The notes under the pieces are model-generated. The model was not told where the DNA came from and did no database searches. It saw nothing but the letters and a program-made list of their open reading frames with translations. From the NCBI GenBank assembly GCA_009746045.1, contig RPFO01001150.1, positions 32,405 to 96,404 on the forward strand: a stretch of DNA of 64,000 bases. The letters run 5' to 3'. A program made the translations under genes and the position numbers. The DNA is from Mesostigma viride (Eukaryota; Streptophyta; Mesostigmatophyceae; Mesostigmatales; Mesostigmataceae). Positions 27,101-34,823 of this stretch are shown here, in pieces. The first letter of the stretch is position 1, and every line of letters starts with the position of its first letter.

Positions 27101-27491
27101 AACGTGCCAAGGCTATCTGTAAAGCTCTGTGCAGCTGCTCTTTATCCATCCCAGGCAGGGGCTCCACTACCACAAACCTTGACCAGGCATCCTTTATGAC
27201 TAGGTAGTATACCGTGTCCTTCACCACGTGTATAACATCCCCAACCAGTTTGCCTCTAGCCAGTGGTGGTGTGGCCACATGCCATTTTCTGGGCTTAGGA
27301 GCATATAGCTGACATTGCTCACAGTGCTTACGTACGTGCCTGCACATCTGTTCCAGATCATGGCCTTGTATTTTATTGGCTAGCCTTTCAGCCACAGCCT
27401 CATGGCCCATAACCTTGTGCAGTTGCTCTGCTAGAGCACCATACGTGATTACCTTTTCTGCTGCTGCACTAAGGGAGCTATGGTGGGTCAC
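24111..27491 (-). CDS. Copia-type pol polyprotein with integrase, protease-like, RT and RNase H
   Basis: 1,126 codons, uninterrupted. Residues 25-60 hold the integrase zinc site (H25, H30, C57, C60). The core has D85 (GDVIHVV), D140 (MLDQQ) and E170 (GLVERTMR). A basic RWHGPAVV module follows near residue 290. A retropepsin-like site AVDTQAQVSIIS sits at D452, then an LLGEPFV-type flap region. Reverse transcriptase spans about 650-900 with DIKRAFLKGD and the active-site HGDDQL (D825, D826). RNase H runs about 945-1085 (MMDSSMES, LLTDSQS, DALTK). Known Ty1/copia order is protease-integrase-RT-RNase H; here the protease-like site lies after integrase, and DTG reads DTQ. The frame is entered from gag by a shift near 27,490. 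Confidence 0.92.
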   Translation of the reverse strand: MTHHSSLSAAAEKVITYGALAEQLHKVMGHEAVAERLANKIQGHDLEQMCRHVRKHCEQCQLYAPKPRKWHVATPPLARGKLVGDVIHVVKDTVYYLVIKDAWSRFVVVEPLPGMDKEQLHRALQIALARFHPIEKVMLDQQFLCIQDRNDLPKIEVSGAQDHERQGLVERTMRAIRDVIRKMPSRLADSGSYADRASWAAGVTTQLNAKPIMSSPFGEITPTGLQSGSYASEVHTHYNTQRQHLAKLLAKKDKNNARPVFEVGDHVLFFREGDRGRAHSARWHGPAVVTKIHEEGTAVTIQHDRERVVSKHRLKLYYPPLADVSGVEFLDMDSEQESGGLISPNELAKDVIDASTSTTVEAPVFLSSAAPLQPNSPPGQEDGAQGEQQVAPPSHLEESQNRADPVVPRKSFAEILKALHKAHNTKAVVATGTAQVNAVGDAGQDPSILAVDTQAQVSIISAEAVSGLKMKASPWARVSDFSGKTKMQVKGQVSIQILGMPTPFQVVEGYSGNALLGEPFVSYPGVVISAGRLSVAGVGQVPLDHFKIPLSQISTGLDAAINAVKPKYLPGQEPCVEDLIHSQKLHPSAFGLGRWDVASMSPLSYDDIVRDCQTQIGFLKWLEAFTKAREEWVVPDARSPTHTPPVTPLDAMPAGAKKLRLKFVCKHKPQADGGPPIFHARPCVTEFRGSTELTEAELYTPGIQQTSLKVLLSLFLHQLNTGKDYVCKATDIKRAFLKGDPAIAQQVWRGQVYVVNTPKVWHRDIVQPLLRPNLGVEGLQSAPKIFRLSAQEVFMKLGATYDDIDPCLFVIPHPDGMMMFVWHGDDQLISGPRAAVDAFIAQVSASFEIGKQLELGKEPVKFCGMMLELLQQQGSWVCSMQASAEYIKSCLDVLPVHITPDMCPTIRGKLGWLCATCAPHLAFVSRVDDEVLQEVGARAIKQLLHDGPPLMLHSLDLFTPIHITCMMDSSMESRVVTKVQAREAGLFFLHNQGGKKSLVSWFSRLHKRKAVSSNVAECRAVVSSVLHARYLNHLLVWLQHQAGSSAGVKAHLLTDSQSIISFLANPLAVHSDLDWIVLKQECKYLESKAHVRDKDNAADALTKVPQAAGPQYQVLYGLMNPGYSLK

Positions 27492-28110
27492 GCATCATGT
27501 GTGACAGTGTCATGTCATATGCCACTTCCCAATCCACATCATCACACTCAGGCAACACTTGGCAGACAGAAGGTAACAGGAAACCATTTGTGAAAAATGG
27601 TGAGGGTAGCTTACAGGTGTCACCCTGGTCTGCCGCCCCCGCGCGGTTGTAGCGCCCTGGCGTGTCTTGTTGTGCCTGGGTGCCGTGCAGCGCGCTCCTG
27701 CTGCAATGGGGTGACGTGTTTTCCAGCATCCAGGACAAACATCAACGTCAGAACCATAGTCGGGTTTGCCTTTCCAGCAGTCATCTTTTAGGTGCCCCTT
27801 ACAAAGGCACCTAGTGCAATGCTTGGTGGGGTCATGAGGCAACCTCTTGTCCCCCCCTGCTGGCTTAGCACCCCCTGGCTTGCTAGCTCCCCCACTTTGT
27901 TTTCTGTTTTTATTGTTATTGTTCTTTCCCCCCCCTTGTTTCCACCTCCCCCACTTTTGTTGTTTTTGTTTTTATCCCCCCCATTACCGCCTTTACCTGG
28001 GCTACCAGCGACTGCATCTGCTTCTTGGAGAGCCCCGTACCTGAGGCTTCCTCCCCCTTTACCTGCTTCACCTTTCCTCCTTGGCTGCAGCAGCAAACGG
28101 CTCTAGGCAT
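27478..28110 (-). CDS. Gag C-terminal region with CCHC zinc knuckle, split over frames
   Basis: One minus frame (27510-27842) has KHCTRCLCKGHLKDDCW, a textbook CX2CX4HX4C knuckle, then a second Cys pair (VCPGCWKTRH). The adjacent downstream frame (27478-27738) continues as SPFFTNGFLLPSVCQV and DDVDWEVAYDMTLS up to the pol entry. Upstream, Lys/Gly-rich text is spread over two more frames (27788-28110). The frame changes fall near homopolymer C runs on the + strand (27,850-27,990 and 27,640). In an element with identical LTRs this could be sequencing or assembly error, real decay or programmed shifting. Confidence 0.75.
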
Positions 28111-28829
28111 TGCTGCACATAGGCCATTGCCTTCCTAAAGTCCTCCCACTTATCCTTTAGACCTGCCAGGATTACTGACAGGGTGGTGGGGTCCAGTTCT
28201 GCCTTTTGTAGCCATAGGTGTACTAGGTACTTGGCATTGAGCTTCTTCAGCTCCTCATCTCCCTCTATGTACATGACATATTTTTTGTTGTCACTCACAT
28301 AGTCACGCTTATTGACCTTATAGGCCTCTATCCACTGGAAGCCCTTAAGCACTTCTAAGTGCTCCCCCGTGGTAACAAGTGCCCTAAGATCAACCATGAA
28401 CTGCGCCCACAACACATTTTCTGCCACGTCTACCCCGCTGCTGGCACGCTTTTGGTACAATTGTACCAACTGCTGGATAGGCTTGGCAGATTGATGGATG
28501 GGTGTGGACGCACGTAGAGAGGCAAACCAATCACGGACATTGTCGCTAGCATATGCATGTGACAACTTAAACAACCACTCCCTAGCTTCGTCCTGGGTAT
28601 GGCCCTCTGGCAAACCCGGAAACACTAGCTTGTCCTCTTTCTTTTTTGGATCAAACCTGGGCCTAGTCAAGGCCATGTGGAGGTTGTTGTCGTTCCTGCA
28701 GTTGGCGGTTGCTGCTGCTGCTGCTGTTGCTGTCGCTGCTGCTGCTGCTCCCCGCCCTCGTGCCGTGTTGGTGCAGACTCCTGCGTGCCGTGTCCTGCCC
28801 CGCCCTGGTTGCCCCCCTCTCCCCGTCAT
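28068..28829 (-). CDS. Gag-like capsid region of the young copia element
   Basis: 253 codons, with a low-complexity Ala/Thr start that overlaps the first ORF in another frame. The clear domain begins near MALTRPRFDPKKKEDKL and continues VFPGLPEGHTQDEAREWLFK, NVRDWFASLRAS, WAQFMVDLRALVTTGEHLE and KLNAKYLVHLWLQKAELDPT. It is helical and charged, as expected of a retrotransposon capsid. The Met in MALTRP or a shift from the first ORF could supply the start. It ends AAAAKEER followed by a stop, and the knuckle lies downstream in other frames. Confidence 0.7.
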   Translation of the reverse strand: MTGRGGQPGRGRTRHAGVCTNTARGRGAAAAATATAAAAATANCRNDNNLHMALTRPRFDPKKKEDKLVFPGLPEGHTQDEAREWLFKLSHAYASDNVRDWFASLRASTPIHQSAKPIQQLVQLYQKRASSGVDVAENVLWAQFMVDLRALVTTGEHLEVLKGFQWIEAYKVNKRDYVSDNKKYVMYIEGDEELKKLNAKYLVHLWLQKAELDPTTLSVILAGLKDKWEDFRKAMAYVQQCLEPFAAAAKEER

Positions 28830-30345
28830 CCGCCCCCTCGTCCCTCCTCCGCTTTGGCTGGGGTGCGCATGCCTCTGCCTGCGCCCTTCGCTTGGCCGGC
28901 TTCAGCGATGCCACTAGCCTGGCCACCGTGTCGGCCAACGTCGCCTGCTCGCCTGGAGACAGCGGGGTATCTGCTTCCAGCATGGCTTGCGCCAGCTGAA
29001 GCTGATCAATGAGGTCCTCCCTGTTGGACAGGTTAGACGGTCCGGCTTCACCAGGCTGCCTGTAAACACGCGTGCGTGCGGCAGTGCCATCACGGTTGGT
29101 GATGGTCTTCTTAGGCTGCGACAAATAATAAAACATTTGGCTTGCAGAAACATCCTCATCCGGCCCAAGGCCAAACTCGACTCTCACCGCTTCACCAAGC
29201 GGTCCCCGCACCGCTGACTTACGTGCATGCTTGAGCATGCGTCGTCGCTGCTTTAGGATGCGCTGCTCCATCCTTCCCACATTGGCTTCCCACCTTGCCA
29301 GCGATCGTCTGTAACGTTCCTGCGCCTCTGGCCTGCCAGGCGCCTCCAGCTCAGCCATATGCTGCAGCTTCATCGCCTGCGCCTTTTTCCACACCCTGAG
29401 TTCGCGGACCATCCGGTCCCGGCGCACCTGGGTGATCGACATTTTGAGCTTGATGCGCTCCGTCAGCGCGATTTGCCTCACCCGCTCCGCATGCTCGCGC
29501 TCCTTCTTGGCTTCTGCCGCGGCCCTCCGCGCCTGCCGACGCTGCTTGTCGGCGATGAACGTCGCCATGCGCTTCTGCGCCTCACGCTCCCGCGCCGTCA
29601 TGGCTGGGGTCATGAGGATCTCGTCCTCAGCAGATGCCCCCGACGGACCTGTCAAAGAGAACTCCGACTCCTGATGCACACCTAGGTGTACCTTCGGCTC
29701 ACGAGACCGACGCAAACTTTTAAAACATGCAAGGTCCCCCCGACGCTTCACCTCAAACTGCTCCTCGCCAGAAGCCAGCTCACTGCTGTGAAACAACGCC
29801 CGGCGCACGTTCTCAGCATCCGCCCTCTGCTGGGCGCGAGCACGTGCGTGCGTGTCCGCGCGCCGAAACTCCCTCTCCTCGCGCTCAGCCATCGCCCTGG
29901 CTAAGCCTTCGTCTGCTGCCTCCTGCCGCGAACGTGCGTCATCCTGCTCCTCGGCTGAGGAACCAGGCTGGAGCCCATACAGCTCCATGGACTCCTCCTC
30001 GGCAGGAGGTGCCGAAGGTCCAGCCCCCGCCGCTGCAGCTGTTGGTGCGTAGGGAGGACCCCTCGGCCTGTTCACAACAGGCGTGGATCCCCTCCCCTGC
30101 GGATACAGGGGAACTCGCAGCACCGCGCTGCTGTACGAGCCCTCAGACAAGTGGCCCGACGAGGACGTTCCCGACGTCGACGAGTCAGCCTCCATGGACT
30201 GATCGAAGCTTCTCGCCGCCCGCTCAATCTCTGCCTGGGCGGCAATCTCCGAATCTGACGTCCCCGACGATGAGGATGTCGGAGAGCTAGAACGGCTCCT
30301 TGGGTGCATCAGAGCCTTACCCTTGTTGTTGTTGGGGTTAGACAT
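28663..30345 (-). CDS. First ORF of the young copia element, coiled-coil protein
   Basis: 560 codons beginning MSNPNNNKGKALMHPRSRSS, 105 bp inside the 5' LTR. A Ser-rich disordered head (15-65) is followed by Pro/Ala/Glu-rich text. From about 170 to 370 there is a long Arg/Glu/Ala/Lys helix likely to form a coiled coil (REREAQKRMATFIADKQRR, ARWEANVGRMEQRILKQRRR). A short GLGPDEDVSASQMFYYLSQ segment, a basic KPAKRRAQAE/PKRRRD tract and a Ser run coded by GCTGCT repeats come next. I know no catalytic domain in it. It probably forms the N-terminal part of gag or a chaperone-like first protein, overlapping the capsid ORF by about 170 bp. Confidence 0.75.
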   Translation of the reverse strand: MSNPNNNKGKALMHPRSRSSSPTSSSSGTSDSEIAAQAEIERAARSFDQSMEADSSTSGTSSSGHLSEGSYSSAVLRVPLYPQGRGSTPVVNRPRGPPYAPTAAAAGAGPSAPPAEEESMELYGLQPGSSAEEQDDARSRQEAADEGLARAMAEREEREFRRADTHARARAQQRADAENVRRALFHSSELASGEEQFEVKRRGDLACFKSLRRSREPKVHLGVHQESEFSLTGPSGASAEDEILMTPAMTAREREAQKRMATFIADKQRRQARRAAAEAKKEREHAERVRQIALTERIKLKMSITQVRRDRMVRELRVWKKAQAMKLQHMAELEAPGRPEAQERYRRSLARWEANVGRMEQRILKQRRRMLKHARKSAVRGPLGEAVRVEFGLGPDEDVSASQMFYYLSQPKKTITNRDGTAARTRVYRQPGEAGPSNLSNREDLIDQLQLAQAMLEADTPLSPGEQATLADTVARLVASLKPAKRRAQAEACAPQPKRRRDEGADDGERGATRAGQDTARRSLHQHGTRAGSSSSSDSNSSSSSNRQLQERQQPPHGLD

Positions 30346-30449
30346 TTTCCGAAAAAAAAACTGGAGGTAGAAGAATGGAATGGGTTGTTTTGTTCACGAA
30401 ATGAACGCTCGTCGTCCTGTGTGTGTATGTTTTTGGAGTTTTTAATGCA

Positions 30450-30828
30450 AGTTATGCAACACGAAGCTTGGAATGCTCGGGCACTGCCAAATGGCGAGAG
30501 TGTGCGTGAACGACGAGACACCTTGGCATTAGGATAATGTGGCACATATACTGCTGGCCAGCCGTCAACGATGGCTGGCCAGACTTTGCGTAAGTTAAAC
30601 TAACTTACTGATCCTGGACGGACTAACCTATCAGTTACAACCTGATCTAGTCAGTCCTAACATGACAACTACAGTCCCGGTACTGAGGTACCGGCTCATC
30701 ACATACTGAGTACAGCCACGTGTCCATGCCACGACTGTTCTAGTCCAGCACCGTCCCAGTACCCAATTGGGCGCCGGCGGTGCTGGCACGTGTCCACTTA
30801 GGCTACAGGCGGGAGACTTAGACTAACT
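30450..30828 (-). repeat. 5' LTR of the young copia element
   Basis: Identical to 23349-23727. The sequence that follows on the minus strand (TTGCATTAAAAACTCC) does not match the common initiator-Met or Lys tRNA primer sites, so the priming mechanism is unclear. Confidence 0.93.
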
Positions 30829-31265
30829 ACCCTTCCCTTGGCAGAAATAACATTCCACCTGACTGATGTCCCGTGAGGTCCCACTGCTGGGCCCAGCCTT
30901 GGGAGGACCCCCCACCCTCTTGAAGTCAAACTGGGACTGTGGATGCCCCGACTTTGGCGGTGTCCCCCGTCCAGCCATTCTGCCACGCCCCTTCCTGGAC
31001 CTTCCTCGACCCCTAGAAGAGGTCTCAGGCCCCCTCGAGGGCGCTGGGCCCCCGTGGCCCGATCCCCTCATGGACTTAACTGCAGGTTCAGCTGCCTCCT
31101 CGTCCCCTTGACGTGGGCGCTTACCACCTACATACTTGCCGCTGAAACACTCATACAGCTGGTCTGTCATCGCAGCCCAGCCATGGACTTGGCGCATGTG
31201 GATGGTCACATTGTCCATCGTGACAGGATCCAGCTGCAGCGACTTGAGAAAATGGATCGGGCAAC
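30829..31265 (-). pseudogene. Older retroelement gag, upstream half
   Basis: The minus strand reads LQLDPVTMDNVTIHMRQVHG, WAAMTDQLYECFSGKYVGGK, a charged spacer, an Arg/Gly/Pro-rich stretch, and ECYFCQGKG, where the young copia element interrupts it. The first two Cys of a CCHC knuckle lie here; the His and last Cys continue at 23.35 kb. It is a gag of a different lineage from the intruder. No pol for it is visible in the window. Confidence 0.8.
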
Positions 31266-32019
31266 ATGATGATGTTATGTCACAATGGTGATTGGTTACT
31301 TGCTTTTTTTACTGAGATCTGCCACAGGGAAAACCATTCCATGAGAAATGGATAAAAATCTATGGAAGCGGCATTACAGAGTACCGCCACTGAGATATTA
31401 GAGAAACACTACATAAAATACATACAGGTTATATTCTATGAGAACTTCTCCAGGAATTAATCCCATCACCTCGGTAGAGCCTCCAGTACAATGACCTTGT
31501 GGCGGTGAGTTACATTAATCCCAGATACTAATCCCATTAAACCCAGTACATATTTAATATAAGCACAATAAATCCATGGCAATTAATAAACCACTTGACA
31601 AACTATGACGTATTACAATACTTTGCCTGTCATACTCTCAACAGGGTATAGGATTGGCGCCCGTCTTATGGCGCCCGTCTACTTGTCTGTCAGATGATAA
31701 ATTGCCACAGCAAACAAATGACAAAATGAAACAGATATGCAATAATTAAATCCTGCCCTGGGGAACTAGGGAAGTCTGAACAGGTAAACATCCTGAGCAG
31801 GCCAGCTTGTAGAAACTTAATACCAGGGAATCGAACCCCGCCCTATAAACCCCAGAATAAAGGTTCCCGGACCATTGTGAGAGGTATGTACAAATATACA
31901 TTTATTTTAAAAAAGAATACATAGTCTGTAATGGACCTGTCAACCTTGTGTAGTCAACAGCATGAACCCCAGCCAAAACCTGGCTGTATCCTGATGAAAA
32001 TCAGAGTGAGTGTACCATG
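31266..32019. other. Repeat-derived DNA without genes
   Basis: Contains TGGCGCCCG (31655-31663), a primer-site-like word repeated at once as TGGCGCCCG, and a tRNA T-arm-like GAATCGAACCCCG near 31,829. Both features recur in the same order and spacing at 11.42-11.60 kb, so this is probably a shared repeat family. Confidence 0.4.
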
Positions 32020-32473
32020 AGTTGGAATGCCGAGCTAGCGGCAGACAACTCACTGATGATGAGAGTGGAGAGAAATTGTATTAGGCAAATAATACAATGG
32101 AAACTCAACGAGCTCAGAATGGAACTCTGCGTGTGCAAACTCGGTGCTGTGGCACTCCCCAGTGCTACGCCTATATGCCTATGGCAGCGCTGACTGCAGC
32201 GTCTACCAGTGGACAGCTGTACACTGCAATGCCATGCGACCACGTCACTAGCATCAACTACACTCGGCCCGTCAGACCCGGATAACCCGGATCTGGCGGG
32301 TCGAGCTAGAGTCTAGGCACAGTCTGGCACTAACTGCACATCAGTCCACATGACTCCTCAGGACCGTACGACCTGCCGCCGTACAGTACTGAGGTGTCCC
32401 GCTCAGCCGCGGTAGGCAATACGCGGCGCGCAGGCCGGAAATCCGTGTGTCAGCCTAAGCATCTCATCTAACT
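32020..32473 (-). repeat. 3' LTR of a second copia element
   Basis: Read on the minus strand, a purine tract AAAACATAAAGGG is followed directly by AGTTAGATGAG, the same start type as the young element's LTR. It ends GCATTCCAACT at 32020, with ACCATG outside. About 454 bp. The remaining pol lies upstream at 33.4-34.8 kb in the same orientation. The 5' half of the element is missing. Confidence 0.65.
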
Positions 32474-33419
32474 CCCTTTATGTTTTCCTTTCAGGTTGAA
32501 GGCTAGCGACTTCAAGCCTGATCCTGCCCAGCTAGGAGACTGACTCCAAGCTGACTGAGGGGCTGAGCAACTGACACCCATACTGCAACATCTGGACTGA
32601 AAAAAAAAAAAAGGGCCCCAGAACTCGTGCAATACTTCTGGTGGCATCAAGTTTAGCTCAACAGACCCGGGGAGTTCCTCCTCCTCGCGAGCCCATAAGG
32701 GAGAGAGTCATGCCTGCCTGCCTATCCAGGGAGTGCTGATCCAGCAAAGAGAGCCACTGTCAAAAAATGCCAAGGTAAACCGTTGAAGAGGTCCCATGTT
32801 GTTCCATCATCATCGCCCACTCAGAAAACAAAGCACCCAGCCAGGCTGGGGCAACTGAGCTCAGGTCACCTGCAACCTGAGGATTGACAGTAGCCAGGTT
32901 TATTGCACCCTGAACTGGCCACGTTGCACCTGCACAACGTGTGAGGACCAGCCACCCCTGCCCTGCACAGTGGTGGCTGAAGTCCTGGTGACAGGTGACA
33001 GGAGTATTACAACCTGTACCTGGGCTGATCACATTGTACTAGACAACATGACAGCACCCATGCCTTTACTGCCACGTACTGAACAGTGAGGCCAGGTGGC
33101 CCAGGAAACCCACAGTGATCTGGGGTCCTGGGAGACCACCTGTCAAGGGAGGTTTGACCCTCTACTTGAATGGGAGGCACCTGAGCCACTGAGCTCAAGG
33201 CCTATCCACCAAGGCATACAACCCTAATGGACAATGAGAGTATGATACATCCCCTGCCCACCTATGAGGGTGAGCAGCACGAAATTCCATGGTGTGTGAA
33301 AAATCAAAAGACTTTATTGGCATAGGGCACGCAGATTCAGAAAAAGACAGACTCCAACCAACCCCCCTTACTGGAAGCACAACCTGCCCCTTGGACCTGC
33401 CCAAGGGGTACTGGGTTAC
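32474..33419 (-). other. 3' internal region of the second copia element
   Basis: Lies between the pol remnant and the 3' LTR in the same orientation. Short frames (33032-32760, 33198-33007) have no recognisable domain. An A11 run lies near 32,600. Nothing else is supported. Confidence 0.4.
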
Positions 33420-34823
33420 CTAGGTGCCCCTGGTTAACAGGGACCTGGTAGGCGTCCCCCGATGGGGCAGGGTTGCCTGCTTGCCATACTGGTTCATCAG
33501 TTGGTATAACAGCTGATACTGATCAGCTGCCTGCTGAGGCACTTTAGTATAAAGTGCGTCATCAGCGTTGTGCTTGTCCTCCACGTGACGGGTGGACTCC
33601 CAGTAGGTGGATTCCTGTTTAAGGACCACCCAGTCAAGATCAGTGTGCACAACATAGGGGTTAGCAAGGAAGCTGAGGACTGACTGACTGTCAGTGAGCA
33701 AATGTGCAACCACCCCAGCGCTGCTACCTGCTTGCATCTGCAACCAAACCAGCACATGATTCAAGTATCTGGCATGAAGCACTGCTGACACCACTGCCCT
33801 GCACTCAGCAGTGCTTCATGCCACTGACAGCCTTGCGTCTATGCAACCGGCTGTACCATGAGTTGTGATTGAATGCCGAAGATTGCCATGGCTCTTGCAG
33901 GAAATGTTGCCTTTATTAGAATAATGGAAACACAGACGTAAGTCACATCACTTCCAAGACTGCATGCAGCACAGACGACAAGGTCGCAGTGCCAAGAGAA
34001 CGTGCACGCAAGAGCTAGCGTCCTGGTGCTACCAAGTCACACATATAACTTGCTAGGGACGCGTCCAAGTATTCAGCTGCACTGTCACAGCTGAACTATC
34101 AATCAATTGATCACACAGACTCTGGCACGCCTTTGGCGCGCAGATCTATCAATTGTCCATACGGCTAGTCCAGTGGACCTATCCATACATTACTCAGCAT
34201 CAATTGTCTCATAGGTCCTGGCGCGCTACAGCACGCCTACCTATCAATTGACCATCAAGTCCTGTACAAGTCTTGTCAACGTACTGCGGACTATCAAAGT
34301 GACACTTGTACATCCTGTGTCCGTACGCGCCCACAGTGGCGCGCCGGGTACTGTCGGCACAGCCTAGGAACGTCATAACTTTTACGTCCCGTAACCGAAT
34401 GAGGCGTTCAAGGTGCCGTTGGAAAGAGCGTAACAATCTCTATCCACCTAACGTAAATCCTTTACGTTAACTCCATGAAATGAGAGACAAGGGTGCATCA
34501 TCATTCTGCACAAAATACAAGCCTGACTCCCTTGCCCGCAACTTGGTGATCTGCCTGGATTCCATGGAACTATCCATCATAGCTTGGATGTGAATGGTTT
34601 TGTGGAGATCCGAGGAATGCAAGATAAGGGGAGGGCCTTCCTGGAGAGTTTTGGTGATGGCTTTGTGACCTACTTGCATCACGACATCGTCATCAACTCT
34701 GCTAACCACAGCCAGGTGAGGTGCACATGTTGAGCACAACCACCCCAGCTTGCCTCTAATGGTGGGACAGGCACCAGGTTTGATTTTTGTTTGAAGAACC
34801 TCCAAGCAGCTGTGCATATAGTC
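33420..34823 (-). pseudogene. Copia RT-end/RNase H remnant split by a solo LTR
   Basis: 34817-34467 has SCLEVLQTKIKPG, CPTIRGKLGWLCSTCAPHLA and MMDSSMESRQITKLRARES. After the solo LTR, 33794-33420 has SAVLHARYLNHVLVWLQ, HLLTDSQSVLSFLANP and DLDWVVLKQES. It is colinear with residues about 850-1105 of the intact pol (roughly 65-70 percent identical by eye). A small frame break lies near 33,800, and the upstream end runs straight into the TAACGTTA minisatellite at 34,824. Confidence 0.88.
33861..34472 (-). mobile_element. Solo LTR inserted in the copia remnant
   Basis: 612 bp flanked by CCATG on both sides (33856-33860 and 34473-34477). On the minus strand it begins AGTTAACG and ends CACAACT. 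Removing it plus one CCATG rejoins the RNase H reading frame as SLISWYSRLHRRK, parallel to SLVSWFSRLHKRK in the intact element. It shares no close identity with the other LTRs except the AGTT...AACT ends and a few words. Confidence 0.88.

Larger units (their letters stand above)
23349..30828 (-). mobile_element. Complete young copia-type LTR retrotransposon
   Basis: A 7,480-bp element on the minus strand, bounded by identical 379-bp LTRs and ACCCT target duplications. From 5' to 3' it has LTR (30450-30828), a leader of about 105 bp, a 560-codon first ORF, a gag-like ORF, a CCHC region, a 1,126-codon pol ORF, a purine tract reading AACTTAAAGTGGG, and LTR (23349-23727). Identical LTRs indicate recent insertion. 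It landed inside the zinc knuckle of an older gag. Confidence 0.93.
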
